64,000 bases of DNA, from positions 62,001 to 126,000 of the forward strand of contig CAXSDP010000001.1 in the NCBI GenBank assembly GCA_964235705.1, read 5' to 3'. This document shows, piece after piece, positions 42,410 through 51,722 of the stretch (its first letter is position 1; every line of letters begins with the position of its first letter). Under the pieces are notes generated by a model, which did no database searches, was not told the DNA's origin, and saw only the letters and a list, made by a program, of their open reading frames with translations. Source of the stretch: RH-AL1 sp964235705. Its GTDB lineage: Bacteria; Pseudomonadota; Alphaproteobacteria; Rhizobiales; Beijerinckiaceae. The translations under genes and the position numbers were made by a program.

Positions 42410-44530
42410 TTAGGGCTCCATCATGAACAACAGCACGGAACGGCCGGTGACGTCGTAGCGCTCCCCCGCGCGGAACGACGGCGCGTTCGCCAACTCCGGC
42501 TGGTTGGTATCGACCTGTAGCGACCAGGTTTCGCCGCCCGGAAGACCCGGCAGGGTGAAGCCGACGAGGTCCTGCCAGCTGTTCAACACCAGCAGCATCG
42601 TGGCGTCGCTGCCGACGCGCTTGACACCCGTCGTCTGCGCCCGTCCGTCCATCAGCATGCCGAGGCAGCGCACGTTGGTGTCGGTCCAATCACCCTGCGC
42701 CATCTCGGCGCCGTTCGCCGCGATCCACGTGACATCCTTGAAGCCGGCCTCCTCGTTCACGTCGCCGCTGAGGAAGCGGCTGTGGCGCAGGATCGCGTGC
42801 TTGTGGCGCAGCCCGGTCAGCTTCTTCGTGAAGTCGATGAGCGACTGGCCCTTCTCCTTGATGTCCCAGTCGAGCCAGGAGATCTCGCTGTCCTGGCAAT
42901 AGGCGTTGTTGTTGCCGCCCTGCGTGCGGCCGAACTCGTCACCGGCCAGGATCATCGGCGTGCCTTGCGCGAGCAGCAGCGTCGCCATCATGTTGCGGAT
43001 CTGGCGCGCCCGGAGTGCCTGGATCGCCGGATCGTCGGTTGGTCCTTCCACGCCGCAGTTCCAGGAGCGGTTGTCGGAGTTGCCGTCCTTGCCCTCCTCC
43101 CCATTCGCCTCGTTGTGCTTCTCGTCGTAGGTGACGGTGTCGTTCAGGGTGAACCCGTCGTGGGCCGTCACGAAGTTGACGCACGACCAGGCGCGACGGC
43201 CCTGGTGGTTGAAGTTCTCGGGCGAGCCGCACAGCCGCGACGCCATCGCCTGGATCGAGGAGCGCCCGCGCCAGAAATCGCGGACGTCGTCGCGGAACTT
43301 GTCGGTCCACTCCGCCCAACCCGGCGGGAACGACCCGACCTGGTAGCCGCCGGGCCCGATGTCCCAGGGTTCGGCGATCAGCTTGACGGCGCCCAGCACC
43401 GGGTCCTGCCCGACGGCCTTGAGGAAGCCGGACTGGTTGTCGAAGCCGTTGGGTTCGCGGGCGAGGATGGTACCGAGGTCGAACCGGAACCCGTCGACGT
43501 GCATCTCCTCGACCCAGTAACGCAGGCTGTCCGTCACCATCTGGATCACGCGCGGGTGCGACAGGTTCACCGTGTTGCCCGTGCCCGTGTCGTTGATGTA
43601 GTAGCGCTTCTGATCGGGCAGCAGGCGGTAGTAGCTGGCGTTGTCGATGCCTTTGAAGCTCAAGGTCGGTCCGAGCTCGTTGCCCTCGGCCGTGTGGTTG
43701 TAGACGACGTCGAGGATCACTTCGAGGTCGGCCTCGTGCAGGCGGGCGACCATCTCCTTGAACTCGCGCAGCGAGTTCGGCACGTCGCTAGCGTAGCGCG
43801 GGCTCGGCGCGAAGAAGCCGATGGTGTTGTAGCCCCAATAGTTCGCCAGCCCCCTGTCGACGAGGAAGTCGTCCTGCACGAAGGTGTGGACCGGCAGCAG
43901 CTCGACCGAGGTGACGCCGAGCGCCTTGATGTAGGCGACGACGTCCTTGCGTCCGAGACCGGCGTAGGTGCCGCGAAGCTTTTCGGGCACCTTGGGGTGG
44001 AGCTTGGTGAAGCCTTTGACGTGCGTCTCGTAGACGATCATGTCGTCCCACGGCACGCGGAAGCCGGTCGGCTCGCCCCGCCAGTCGAAGTTCTGGTCGA
44101 CGATCACGCATTTCGGCATGAACGGCGCGCTGTCGCGCTCGTCGAAGGTCGTGTCGTCGCCCGACTCCATCTTGTAGCCGAACACGGCCGGGTTCCAGGT
44201 CAGGTCGAAGGCGTGCGCCCGCGCGTAAGGGTCGAGCAGCAGCTTGTGATGGTTGAAGCGGTGGCCGGCCTCCGGCTCGTAGGGGCCATGCACCCGGTAG
44301 CCGTAGAAGGTACCGGGATGCACGCCCGGCAGGTAGCCGTGGAAGATCTGGTTGGTGTGTTCGGGCAGCTCGACCCGCTCCACCTCCTTCCCGCCGTCGG
44401 TATCGAACAGGCAGACCTCGACCTTGGTGGCGTTGGCGGAGAACAGGGCGAAGTTCGTTCCTTCGCCGTCCCAGTGCGTGCCGCGCGGGAAGGGTACCCC
44501 TTCCTGGACCCGCTGCTTCGTGTCACCCAA
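42410..44530 (-). CDS. glgX: Glycogen debranching enzyme
   Basis: 706 residues of GH13. The N-terminal carbohydrate-binding module begins EGVPFPRGTHWDGEGTNFAL. The catalytic barrel has YWGYNTIGFFAP, DVVYNHTAEG, DGFRFDLGTIL (nucleophile Asp), IAEPWDIGPGGYQVG (acid/base Glu) and NFVTAHDGFTLNDT. It removes alpha-1,6 branches from phosphorylase-trimmed glycogen. The frame stays open upstream into the next gene, but TTG at 44530, eight bases after AGGGAG, starts just before the conserved region. No other glg gene is in the window. Confidence 0.92.
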   Translation of the reverse strand: MGDTKQRVQEGVPFPRGTHWDGEGTNFALFSANATKVEVCLFDTDGGKEVERVELPEHTNQIFHGYLPGVHPGTFYGYRVHGPYEPEAGHRFNHHKLLLDPYARAHAFDLTWNPAVFGYKMESGDDTTFDERDSAPFMPKCVIVDQNFDWRGEPTGFRVPWDDMIVYETHVKGFTKLHPKVPEKLRGTYAGLGRKDVVAYIKALGVTSVELLPVHTFVQDDFLVDRGLANYWGYNTIGFFAPSPRYASDVPNSLREFKEMVARLHEADLEVILDVVYNHTAEGNELGPTLSFKGIDNASYYRLLPDQKRYYINDTGTGNTVNLSHPRVIQMVTDSLRYWVEEMHVDGFRFDLGTILAREPNGFDNQSGFLKAVGQDPVLGAVKLIAEPWDIGPGGYQVGSFPPGWAEWTDKFRDDVRDFWRGRSSIQAMASRLCGSPENFNHQGRRAWSCVNFVTAHDGFTLNDTVTYDEKHNEANGEEGKDGNSDNRSWNCGVEGPTDDPAIQALRARQIRNMMATLLLAQGTPMILAGDEFGRTQGGNNNAYCQDSEISWLDWDIKEKGQSLIDFTKKLTGLRHKHAILRHSRFLSGDVNEEAGFKDVTWIAANGAEMAQGDWTDTNVRCLGMLMDGRAQTTGVKRVGSDATMLLVLNSWQDLVGFTLPGLPGGETWSLQVDTNQPELANAPSFRAGERYDVTGRSVLLFMMEP

Positions 44531-44804
44531 AGTCGTGTACTCCCTAAGTCGTGTGGTGGCGTGCGCCGAAGCGGTGGCTCCCGTCGGGGTGCGAGGGAGG
44601 GGATCGCGTGGCTGATGCGACGAGGATCTACACGCCGCGCGCGCGTTTGTGGAGCGCGAAGGCTCGATGCCCCTTTTCGCCGCACGCCTCCTGGGCGCGC
44701 CGTCACGGATCGCCGATCCCTCGGCTTGTTGGCGCCGCGGCAACGATCCGTTCACCGTTTCCGCCCATTCTTCGGATGTGTGATGCGTTTGGAGGGGTTC
44801 GACG

Positions 44805-45062
44805 ATGCGGCTGCGGGAGTTTCTCGGCGACAGGAAGGGAACGACCTTCGAGGGCATCGCGCTCTCGGTCTCGATCATCGCGGTCGGGTTCGTGGCGTCG
44901 GCCGACATGCTCGATTACCTGACGAAGAGCGGCGCCAAGACGTCGATGTCGGTGCCGGTCGCCACCGGGCCCACCGGCCCGCTCGATTACACGCCGACGG
45001 CGTCACTGCCCAAGCTCATCTCGCGCTCGGTCCTCGATCCCTGCACCGGCGTCGTCAAGTAG
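44805..45062 (+). CDS. Small single-pass membrane protein, possibly Flp-pilin-like
   Basis: 85 residues: MRLREFLGDRKGTTFEGIAL followed by a hydrophobic stretch SVSIIAVGFVASADML and a polar C-terminus. The basic leader, the Gly before a short TTFE run and the following hydrophobic helix recall type IVb (Flp) prepilins, but the Glu is at +4 rather than +5, so this is only a suggestion. It is divergent from glgX and stands alone. Confidence 0.55.
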   Translation: MRLREFLGDRKGTTFEGIALSVSIIAVGFVASADMLDYLTKSGAKTSMSVPVATGPTGPLDYTPTASLPKLISRSVLDPCTGVVK

Positions 45063-45102
45063 GTCGCGGCGACGCCGGGGCGGGTCCCGGCTCGGGACCG
45101 CG

Positions 45103-45696
45103 TCATCCGATCGGAGCGCCGGTGTCCCCCTCGCCGAGCGAGCGTTGCATGAGGACGACGTCGAGCCAGCGGTCCGCCTTCCATCCGCTGGAGGCGAGGA
45201 GCCCGACGTGACGGAACCCCATCACCTCATGCAAGCGGATCGAGCCATGGTTGCCCGAGTCGCCGATCACCGCGACCATCTGACGGAAGCCGGCGGACGC
45301 CGTCCGTGCGATGAGCGCCGACATCAGGAGCTTGCCGACGCCCTGCCCTCGCGCCTCGGCGCCGACGTAGATCGAGTCCTCGACGGTGAACCGGTACGCC
45401 GGACGATCACGGTAGGCGTAGGCATAGGCGAAGCCGAGGACGCGCGGCCCGTCGGTGGCGACGAGGTAGGGGTAACCCCCGTCCACCACGCGGGCGAATC
45501 GCGCCGCCATCCCGGTTTCGTCCGGCGGATCGGTCTCGAACGTGCCCGTTCCATGGAGCACCGCGTGGCCGTAGATCGCGGTGATCGCGGCGATGTCCTC
45601 GACCTCGGCCGCGCGGACGTGCGGCTTGTCGCCCTTCACGGCGTGGTTCATGGCGGCGTGGTTCATGGCGGGATCGTTCATGGCGGGGTCGTCCAT
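45103..45696 (-). CDS. GNAT acetyltransferase, phosphinothricin-acetyltransferase type
   Basis: About 197 residues. The core has VRAAEVEDIAAITAIYGHAV, GTGTFETDPPDE, AYAYAYRDRPAYRFTVEDSIYV, the acetyl-CoA loop ARGQGVGKLLMSALI and IGDSGNHGSIRLHEVMGF, all typical of the PAT/bar-like subgroup that acetylates amino acids or toxic analogues such as methionine sulfoximine. The N-terminus MDDPAMNDPAMNHAAMNHAV is made of 5-residue repeats from a 15-bp tandem array, each unit offering a Met; the core starts after residue 27. Confidence 0.85.
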   Translation of the reverse strand: MDDPAMNDPAMNHAAMNHAVKGDKPHVRAAEVEDIAAITAIYGHAVLHGTGTFETDPPDETGMAARFARVVDGGYPYLVATDGPRVLGFAYAYAYRDRPAYRFTVEDSIYVGAEARGQGVGKLLMSALIARTASAGFRQMVAVIGDSGNHGSIRLHEVMGFRHVGLLASSGWKADRWLDVVLMQRSLGEGDTGAPIG

Positions 45697-45715
45697 GATG
45701 GGGTGGCCGATGGCG
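45641..45715. repeat. 15-bp tandem array at the GNAT start, five copies
   Basis: Units start at 45641, 45656 (both GCGTGGTTCATGGCG), 45671, 45686 and 45701, with increasing divergence upstream. On the coding strand each copy contains an in-frame ATG, so several alternative initiation codons exist for the acetyltransferase. Confidence 0.9.
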
Positions 45716-45742
45716 GCGCAACCATCGCCAACGCGCCCAAGG

Positions 45743-46420
45743 CTAGTAGAGGCCGCCGGGATCGTTGCCGCCGGCCGCGTCGGGGAAGAAGGAGCGCGCG
45801 GGCGGCGCGCGATTGGGATCGCGGCGCGGCGGGGCGTCGTCCGGCGGTCCGGGGTCGAACCCGTCCCCGTCGGCCTGGCGTCGCTTGGCGGTCCGCGCCG
45901 CGTCCTCCGCGTGCCGTCGCTTCTTGTCCGGCTTGACCGGCAGGTCGGCGTTGGGCGGCGGCGCCTCCGGCTCGGCCGACGCGACGTCGGGCGACTTCTG
46001 AACCTCCGTGCCGCCTTTGCAGTCGGTCAGCCAGACATCGTAGACCGGGTGTTCGACGCCGTTCAAACCGGGGCTCGCGGCGAACATCCAGCCGGAGAAG
46101 ATCCGTTTGTATTGCTTCTTGGCGTCGATCTCGTCGACCTGCGCGAAGGTGACGGTTTGCGGGGCTTCCGTCGCCGGACGGGTGAAGCAGGCTCGTTCGG
46201 TGATCTGCAACGAGCCGAACTGAACGGTCTCGTTCGTCGCGACCTCAAACGAGATGATTCGCCCGGTGATCTTGTCGAGCCCGGAAAAAACGGCGGTCGG
46301 ATGCGTGATCCGGTCGGCGAAGGCCGGGCCGGTGAAAACCAGGAGCCCGGACAGGGGAGCCATCGCGGCGACCGCGAGGGCCGTCCCCGACCCGAGGTCA
46401 AGCAGTCTCAACATCCTCAT
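45743..46420 (-). CDS. DUF2155 domain protein, exported
   Basis: 225 residues. A signal peptide (hydrophobic core around AVAAMAPLSGLLVF, ending GPAFA) is followed by the DUF2155 core: LDKITGRIISFEV, FGSLQITERACF, VDEIDAKKQYKRIFSGWMF and NGVEHPVYDVWLTDCK. The family is conserved in alphaproteobacteria, periplasmic and of unknown function. The C-terminal third is Pro/Asp/Lys-rich and disordered. Confidence 0.88.
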   Translation of the reverse strand: MRMLRLLDLGSGTALAVAAMAPLSGLLVFTGPAFADRITHPTAVFSGLDKITGRIISFEVATNETVQFGSLQITERACFTRPATEAPQTVTFAQVDEIDAKKQYKRIFSGWMFAASPGLNGVEHPVYDVWLTDCKGGTEVQKSPDVASAEPEAPPPNADLPVKPDKKRRHAEDAARTAKRRQADGDGFDPGPPDDAPPRRDPNRAPPARSFFPDAAGGNDPGGLY

Positions 46421-46619
46421 TCACATCATCCGTCGGCCGGTGGCGCTCATCCGCCGAGCCAGCGCCGACGTCGGCGGTCAACGAACACGAAACTCCGGCC
46501 GCAATGGGGCTCCGCGACGCGATCCCTCGACGAGTGGAACCGCGCTCACGGATGCTCGGCGGCGGGAAGACCGGTAGGACACGTCACGGGCCGGCGCCGG
46601 GCACCCCGCCCCGCCCGCC

Positions 46620-47429
46620 TCACTCGGCCGGCGTGGCCGCGGCCGCCTCCGCGCGGCGACGCGCCTCCACCTGGTCCCAACGCGTGCCGAACACCGTATC
46701 GCAGACGGCGGGGCTGCCGAAGCCGTCGGAGAAGCTGACGTTCCCTTTGGCGTGGTGTTCGCCGTGGGAATGGCTCGTGATGAGCCCACCCAGCACGGTG
46801 ACGAAGCGCGGCATGCGCTCGGCGATCCGGGCTTTCGGCAGCAGCACGGCGAAGTCGTAGCCGGAATGCTCGTAAACGCCGCCGACGGCGCCCAGGCCGG
46901 CGATCATCGTGTGGAACACGATGTCGGACCCGCCGCCGCCGATCAGCGCGAGCGGCAGGAGGTAGGGAAGGACGATCTCGAGGAAGAAGTCCGCGCCGCT
47001 CATGTAGCAGGCGCTGATGCCCTTGCTGGCGCCGGTCGAGTGATGGACGGAATGGCGAAGCTTGCGGACGAAGCGGGGATTGTGGAGCAGGTGGCGATGC
47101 GTGACGTATTGCACGACATCGTGGCCGACGCCCATGACGACGAGCGCGGCGACGAAGCCCCAGAGGGGAAGGTGGGGTTGGCCGGCGAAGGCCAGGCCCG
47201 ACGCCTGCATCGCCACCATGCACGGCAGCAGGATGAGCGTCTGGTTCGCCAGCACGCGCGGCATCAATTGCCGGTAGCTCTTGCGATCGATGTCGCGCAC
47301 TTTGAAGCGGCACAGCGCACGGGTACGGTCGCACCGCTCGAACGCGTAGCCGACGCCGTGGAACACCACCATCTGGACGGCCCACACGAAGACCGAGAGC
47401 GGCATCCACCAAGGAAGGATCGACGTCAT
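46620..47429 (-). CDS. Sterol desaturase / fatty-acid hydroxylase family membrane protein
   Basis: 269 residues with several membrane segments and the tri-histidine iron sites of the family: THRHLLHN, KLRHSVHHSTG and HSHGEHHAKGN. Such diiron enzymes hydroxylate or desaturate lipids, sterols, hopanoids or carotenoids. The ATG at 47429 begins the conserved first membrane segment; an upstream frame extension has no support. It is divergent from pyrE. The substrate is unknown. Confidence 0.87.
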   Translation of the reverse strand: MTSILPWWMPLSVFVWAVQMVVFHGVGYAFERCDRTRALCRFKVRDIDRKSYRQLMPRVLANQTLILLPCMVAMQASGLAFAGQPHLPLWGFVAALVVMGVGHDVVQYVTHRHLLHNPRFVRKLRHSVHHSTGASKGISACYMSGADFFLEIVLPYLLPLALIGGGGSDIVFHTMIAGLGAVGGVYEHSGYDFAVLLPKARIAERMPRFVTVLGGLITSHSHGEHHAKGNVSFSDGFGSPAVCDTVFGTRWDQVEARRRAEAAAATPAE

Positions 47430-47620
47430 GGCAATCGGGACCTCAGTGGCGCGGGAACCTGCTCCATCCCCGGCGCGCGACCATGCTGAAGGCCGGGACC
47501 CTCCGACACGCCGCCGGCGTACCGGCCGATCCCGGCCGTGACTGGCGCGACGATACAGCGTAGCGACCACCCCACAAGACACACTCTGTTACGATCCGAA
47601 ACACGAGAACGATCCCAACC

Positions 47621-48316
47621 ATGGCCGACCCGACCCGCAAACAGATCATCGCCACCGAATCGGCCACCATGCTGATCGAGGCGAAAGCCATCCTCTTCGC
47701 GCAGGACGAGCCCTTCACCTTCACCTCGGGCATGAAGAGCCCGGTCTACACCGACATGCGGAAAGTGATCGCCTTCCCGCGCATCCGTTCTCGCTTGATC
47801 GATTTCGCGGTCGAGACGATCGAGGCCGAGATCGGCGGCGCGACGCTCGACGTGATCGCCGGCGGCGAGACGGCCGGCATCCCCTTCGCCGCCTGGATCA
47901 GCGACCGCATGGACCTGCCGATGCAATACATCCGGAAGAAGCCGAAGGGGTTCGGCCGCAACGCGCAGATCGAGGGCGAGGTCCGCCAAGGCGCCCGCGC
48001 CCTGCTCGTCGAGGACCTGGCCACCGATGGCGGCAGCAAGGTCAACTTCATCGAGGCGCTGCGCCAGTCCGGTCAAGCGTGCGCGCACGCGTTCGTCTTC
48101 TTCTTCTACGACATCTATCCCAAAGCCAGGGCGACGATGAGGGAGCTCGACGTGGACCTGCACTACCTCGTGACCTGGCCCGACGTGCTCGACGTGGCGC
48201 GGGCGAGTGGCGCGTTCGAGCCCGCGCGGCTCGACGCGGTCGCGGCCTTCCTCGCGGCGCCCCTGCCCTGGTCGGCCGCGAACGGCGGCGCCGCGCCGCC
48301 ACCGGCGAAACCTTGA
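47621..48316 (+). CDS. pyrE: Orotate phosphoribosyltransferase
   Basis: 231 residues. Converts orotate and PRPP to orotidine monophosphate in pyrimidine synthesis. It shows FTSGMKSPVYTDMRK, the catalytic lysine segment YIRKKPKGFGRNAQIEGEV and the PRPP-binding loop ARALLVEDLATDGGSK. The length is typical of the alphaproteobacterial long form. The last 15 residues are low complexity. Confidence 0.95.
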   Translation: MADPTRKQIIATESATMLIEAKAILFAQDEPFTFTSGMKSPVYTDMRKVIAFPRIRSRLIDFAVETIEAEIGGATLDVIAGGETAGIPFAAWISDRMDLPMQYIRKKPKGFGRNAQIEGEVRQGARALLVEDLATDGGSKVNFIEALRQSGQACAHAFVFFFYDIYPKARATMRELDVDLHYLVTWPDVLDVARASGAFEPARLDAVAAFLAAPLPWSAANGGAAPPPAKP

Positions 48317-48413
48317 TGGTCGGAGGGTCGGCGGACGAACCGCCCTGCCCCCGTAAAGACGCAAAGCGCAGGCCTAAACTCGTCCTCGCATCCGAAACGC
48401 CGAAAGGTCCGGC

Positions 48414-48989
48414 ATGGCCCCTCCCGCCAAAGCCCCGCGAAGCGTGGCCGTCAAAACGAAGCGGGACATGGTCGCGCCCGTCCTGGGCCTCTGCGCGGTG
48501 ACGTTCGCGTTGGCGTATGTCGTCCACTCCGAAGTGGACACCTCGAGATCAGGTCTCCCCCAGCCGGGTATCGTGTCGGCGCGATCGCCGAGCGTGCCGG
48601 ATGGTGGTTCGACGGATCGAGGGGCTCCGGCCAAGGAATGGACCGGCCACCTCGCCGACGTCGTGCCGGCCGCCGGGGCACCGGCCGAACCGATGACGTC
48701 GGCGTCGCTGGTGGTCTCGCCATCGCAGCTGCCGCCGGTGACGGGGCCGGGACGGACGGCCGGTAAACGGGCGTGCGAGGGCGCGCCCTGCACGAAGGCC
48801 GGTGCGCCGGTGCCGACGCCGCCATCGCGTCCCGCGACGAGCGGTGCCGTCCCCGTGGCCGCCAATGCCGCCCCGCAGGACCGGGGCTGGCCGGCCAACA
48901 TCAACCCGTTCAACCATTTGCCCGATACGGCGACGCTGAAGCAGCCTTTCACCTACGTCGGCGACAAGGTCGCCGGCTGGTTCAAGTAG
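48414..48989 (+). CDS. Hypothetical single-pass membrane protein
   Basis: 191 residues. A basic N-terminus is followed by one hydrophobic helix (VAPVLGLCAVTFALAYVV, about residues 20-37) and a long Pro/Ala/Ser-rich exported part ending NPFNHLPDTATLKQPFTYVG. Two cysteines (CEGAPC) could form a disulfide. I do not recognise a family. Codon use is that of a real gene and it has the pyrE orientation. Confidence 0.65.
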   Translation: MAPPAKAPRSVAVKTKRDMVAPVLGLCAVTFALAYVVHSEVDTSRSGLPQPGIVSARSPSVPDGGSTDRGAPAKEWTGHLADVVPAAGAPAEPMTSASLVVSPSQLPPVTGPGRTAGKRACEGAPCTKAGAPVPTPPSRPATSGAVPVAANAAPQDRGWPANINPFNHLPDTATLKQPFTYVGDKVAGWFK

Positions 48990-49039
48990 ACGCCTTCAGG
49001 TCGACCCTGGCGCCGCCGACAGCGATCGCCCGCGAGGGT

Positions 49040-49264
49040 CTAAAGACCCTCGAGGTAGAGCCGACCGAGCAGCGGTCCGAAATAGATCGGCAACGCGCCG
49101 TTCGACACGGGATCGAAGACGGAATGGAGGTTGTGGCTGAGGTCGGCGACCAGGGCGGTCTGGATGTCGACCGATGCCAGCTTGGCGAGATCGGCGAAAC
49201 GGGCGGTTTCGCCGGCGACGTCGGCGATGGCCTCGTCCCGAGGGTGGTGGCGCTTGGCGAGCAT
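49040..49264 (-). CDS. Small hypothetical protein
   Basis: 74 residues starting MLAKRHHPRDEAIADVAGET with a good ribosome-binding site (GGAGGAG, 2-9 bases before the ATG). It is mainly helical and ends LLGRLYLEGL. I recognise no family. It converges with the preceding hypothetical gene. Confidence 0.6.
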   Translation of the reverse strand: MLAKRHHPRDEAIADVAGETARFADLAKLASVDIQTALVADLSHNLHSVFDPVSNGALPIYFGPLLGRLYLEGL

Positions 49265-49480
49265 GGCTCCTCCGATCCGTGAGCGTTCGCTAACCCTAAG
49301 CCTAACTATGGTTAAATTAGTCTTACCGATCGGACCGGAATGGCGACGCGCCCGACGGTCACGACGATCACACCCAGGGGGTGAGGCGCTCGATCACCCG
49401 ATCCCGAAGGGTGGGTTCCCCAGCATGGACGCCCGAAGAGCGCGGACGAGCCATGGGACGGGTCGCACGGTCGGTGAGGC

Positions 49481-49556
49481 TGGCTCCCTGAGCAGGACTC
49501 GAACCTGCGACAAGTCGATTAACAGTCGACTGCTCTACCAGCTGAGCTATCAGGGA
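49481..49556 (-). tRNA. tRNA-Asn (GTT)
   Basis: The minus strand gives a complete 76-base cloverleaf: acceptor TCCCTGA, D-arm AGCTCAGCTGGTAGAGCA, anticodon loop CTGTTAATC with GTT, T-arm with GGTTCGAGTCC, and an encoded CCA end. Confidence 0.97.
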
Positions 49557-49750
49557 CCATCGCCGAGGCGAGGGCGCCCTATAGCAAGCCGTGGCAGGCT
49601 TGCCAAGGCGGGTTCACCCTGGGGCGCCCGGTTACCGCCCCTGTGGCATTCCCGTCGCGGGGGGATACCGTCGTTTTCGCGCACAGCTCCATTGCGGCGG
49701 AGGGGGGAGCCTTGCTATAGCATCCCCGCGTCGGCATGCCGCCGCGCCGA

Positions 49751-49824
49751 GGCCTCGTGGCGGAGTGGTTACGCAGAGGACTGCAAATCCTTGCACCCCG
49801 GTTCGATTCCGGGCGAGGCCTCCA
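49751..49824 (+). tRNA. tRNA-Cys (GCA)
   Basis: A complete 74-base tRNA: acceptor GGCCTCG paired with CGAGGCC, D-arm TGGCGGAGTGGTTACGCA, anticodon loop CTGCAAATC with GCA, T-arm CGGTTCGATTCCG, discriminator T and encoded CCA. Confidence 0.97.
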
Positions 49825-49907
49825 CTTCCCGCCGACACGGCCGTTCCCCGCCAGCTCGTCCATCCTTCGCCAAGTTTGTCCGGGGAAGATGCCGTCTCGC
49901 GGAAGGC

Positions 49908-51722
49908 TCACCCGTCAGCCGCCGCTTGACCGCGTCGTGCGGGCGCGGCGTCGAGGATCCGCAGTTGCACGCGCTCGCGGCCGCCGTAGCGGTCGACGCT
50001 GAGCGTGCCGGCCAAGTGCACCGATTCGCCCCGCGCCGCGAGCAGCGCTTGGCCCAGCGGCTCGTCCGCGACGCGGAAGGCGATGCCGTCGATCTTGGTG
50101 CCGTCGCCGGATTGCGCCTTGAGCCGCACGTGGTTCGCGCCCACCCGCGCGACGTCGATGAGCCGATGCGCCGGCAGGGCGAAGACCGGCTCGGGGCTTC
50201 CCGCGCCGTAGGGACCGGCGCGCTCCAGGTCCCCCGCCATCGCGACCGTGGCGCCGGCGGCGGTCAGGGTGGCATCGATCAGCAGCGCCTCCGCCGCGCG
50301 CGACTCCAGCGTCGCCGCCCGCACCTCGGCCTCGATGAAGGCCCGGAACGCCGGCACGCCGCCCCGCCCCAGCGTGACGCCGGCCGCCATCGCGTGGCCG
50401 CCGCCCTTGACCAGCACACCGGCCTCGACCGCCGCCCGGACGCCGCGGCCGAGGTCGACGCCGGGGATCGAACGTCCCGAACCCGTCCCGCCGCCGGCAT
50501 GGAGCGCGACGGCGAAGGCGGGACGCCCGAACTTCTCGCGCAGGCGGCCGGCGATGATGCCGACGATGCCGGGGTGCCATCCCTCGCCTGCCACGACGAT
50601 GGACGTGCCGGCGTCATCGAGCCCGACCTGCATCAACGCTTCCGCCTCGGCAACCTCCAGGGCGTCGGCTTCCAGCACCTGGCGTTCCCTGTTCAGCCGG
50701 TCGAGCTGCGCCGCGATCGCGGTCGCCTCATCCTCGTCGTCCAGGGACAGCAGCCGGGCGCCGAGCGCGGCGTCGCCGATCCGCCCACCCGCGTTGATGC
50801 GCGGCCCCACGAGGTAGCCGAGGTGGTACACGCTCGCCGGCCCGTCCGCCCCCGCGACGTCGAACAGGGCGCGCAGGCCCGGGCGGCCCCTCGCCCGCAT
50901 CACGGCGAGGCCCTTCTTGACGAAGGCGCGGTTGAGGCCGGTGAGGGGGGCGACGTCGGCCACCGTCGCCAGCGCCACCAGGTCGAGCGCGGCGAGCAGG
51001 TCGGGGGCCGGGCGGGTAGCGAAGAAGCCGCGCGCGCGCAGCAGGCGCTGCAGCGCCACCAGCGTCATGAAGACGATGCCGGCGGCGCACAATTGGCCCA
51101 ACCCCGACAGGTCGTCGAGGCGATTGGGGTTGACCACCAGCGCGTCGGGCAGGTTTTCCGGTGCTTGGTGGTGATCCAGCACGATCGGCGCGAGGGCCAG
51201 TGCCTGGGCCTGCGCGAGCGGCTCGTGGCTGGTCGTCCCGCAATCGACCGTGACGAGCAGCTTGGCGCCTTTGGCGGCGAGGGAGCGGATCGCCTCGCTG
51301 TTCGGCCCGTAACCCTCGAAGACGCGATCGGGGATGTGGATCACGCTCGGCACGCCGCAGGCCGCGAGGTAGTCGGCGAGCAGGGCCGCGGAGGCCGCGC
51401 CGTCGACGTCGTAGTCCCCGAAGATGGCGACCGGCGCGCCGGCCTCCACCGCGTCGGCGAGCCGGGCGGCGGCGGTATCCATGTCGGCGAGGCGCGAGGG
51501 ATCCGGCATGAGGTCGCGCACGGCCGGGTCGAGGTAGGCGTCGGCGGTGGCCGGCACCACGCCCCGGGCGGCGAGGATGCGCGACAGCAGGTCGCCGTGG
51601 CCGCCGAGTTGCGCGATGGCCGTCGCCCGCGCCTCGCCGGCCTCGTCGAGGCGGCTCGTCCACGGACGGCCTTTCAGCGAACGCTCGACACCGAGGACGA
51701 GCCGACCGCGCGGGACGATCAT
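49908..51722 (-). CDS. recJ: Single-stranded-DNA-specific exonuclease RecJ
   Basis: 604 residues, 5'-3' exonuclease of recombination and repair. DHH-domain motifs are IFGDYDVDGAAS, LLVTVDCGTTS and IVLDHHQAPE; the DHHA1 part has GRIGDAALGARLL, GWHPGIVGIIAGRL and the GGHAMAAG loop. The start codon overlaps the stop of hom (ATGA), so recJ is translated from the hom transcript, as in many alphaproteobacteria. Confidence 0.94.
   Translation of the reverse strand: MIVPRGRLVLGVERSLKGRPWTSRLDEAGEARATAIAQLGGHGDLLSRILAARGVVPATADAYLDPAVRDLMPDPSRLADMDTAAARLADAVEAGAPVAIFGDYDVDGAASAALLADYLAACGVPSVIHIPDRVFEGYGPNSEAIRSLAAKGAKLLVTVDCGTTSHEPLAQAQALALAPIVLDHHQAPENLPDALVVNPNRLDDLSGLGQLCAAGIVFMTLVALQRLLRARGFFATRPAPDLLAALDLVALATVADVAPLTGLNRAFVKKGLAVMRARGRPGLRALFDVAGADGPASVYHLGYLVGPRINAGGRIGDAALGARLLSLDDEDEATAIAAQLDRLNRERQVLEADALEVAEAEALMQVGLDDAGTSIVVAGEGWHPGIVGIIAGRLREKFGRPAFAVALHAGGGTGSGRSIPGVDLGRGVRAAVEAGVLVKGGGHAMAAGVTLGRGGVPAFRAFIEAEVRAATLESRAAEALLIDATLTAAGATVAMAGDLERAGPYGAGSPEPVFALPAHRLIDVARVGANHVRLKAQSGDGTKIDGIAFRVADEPLGQALLAARGESVHLAGTLSVDRYGGRERVQLRILDAAPARRGQAAADG

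Noticed and set aside
42782..45211. 809-codon plus-strand open frame opposite glgX
   Set aside because: Antisense to a protein with full GH13 motifs; no family signature of its own.
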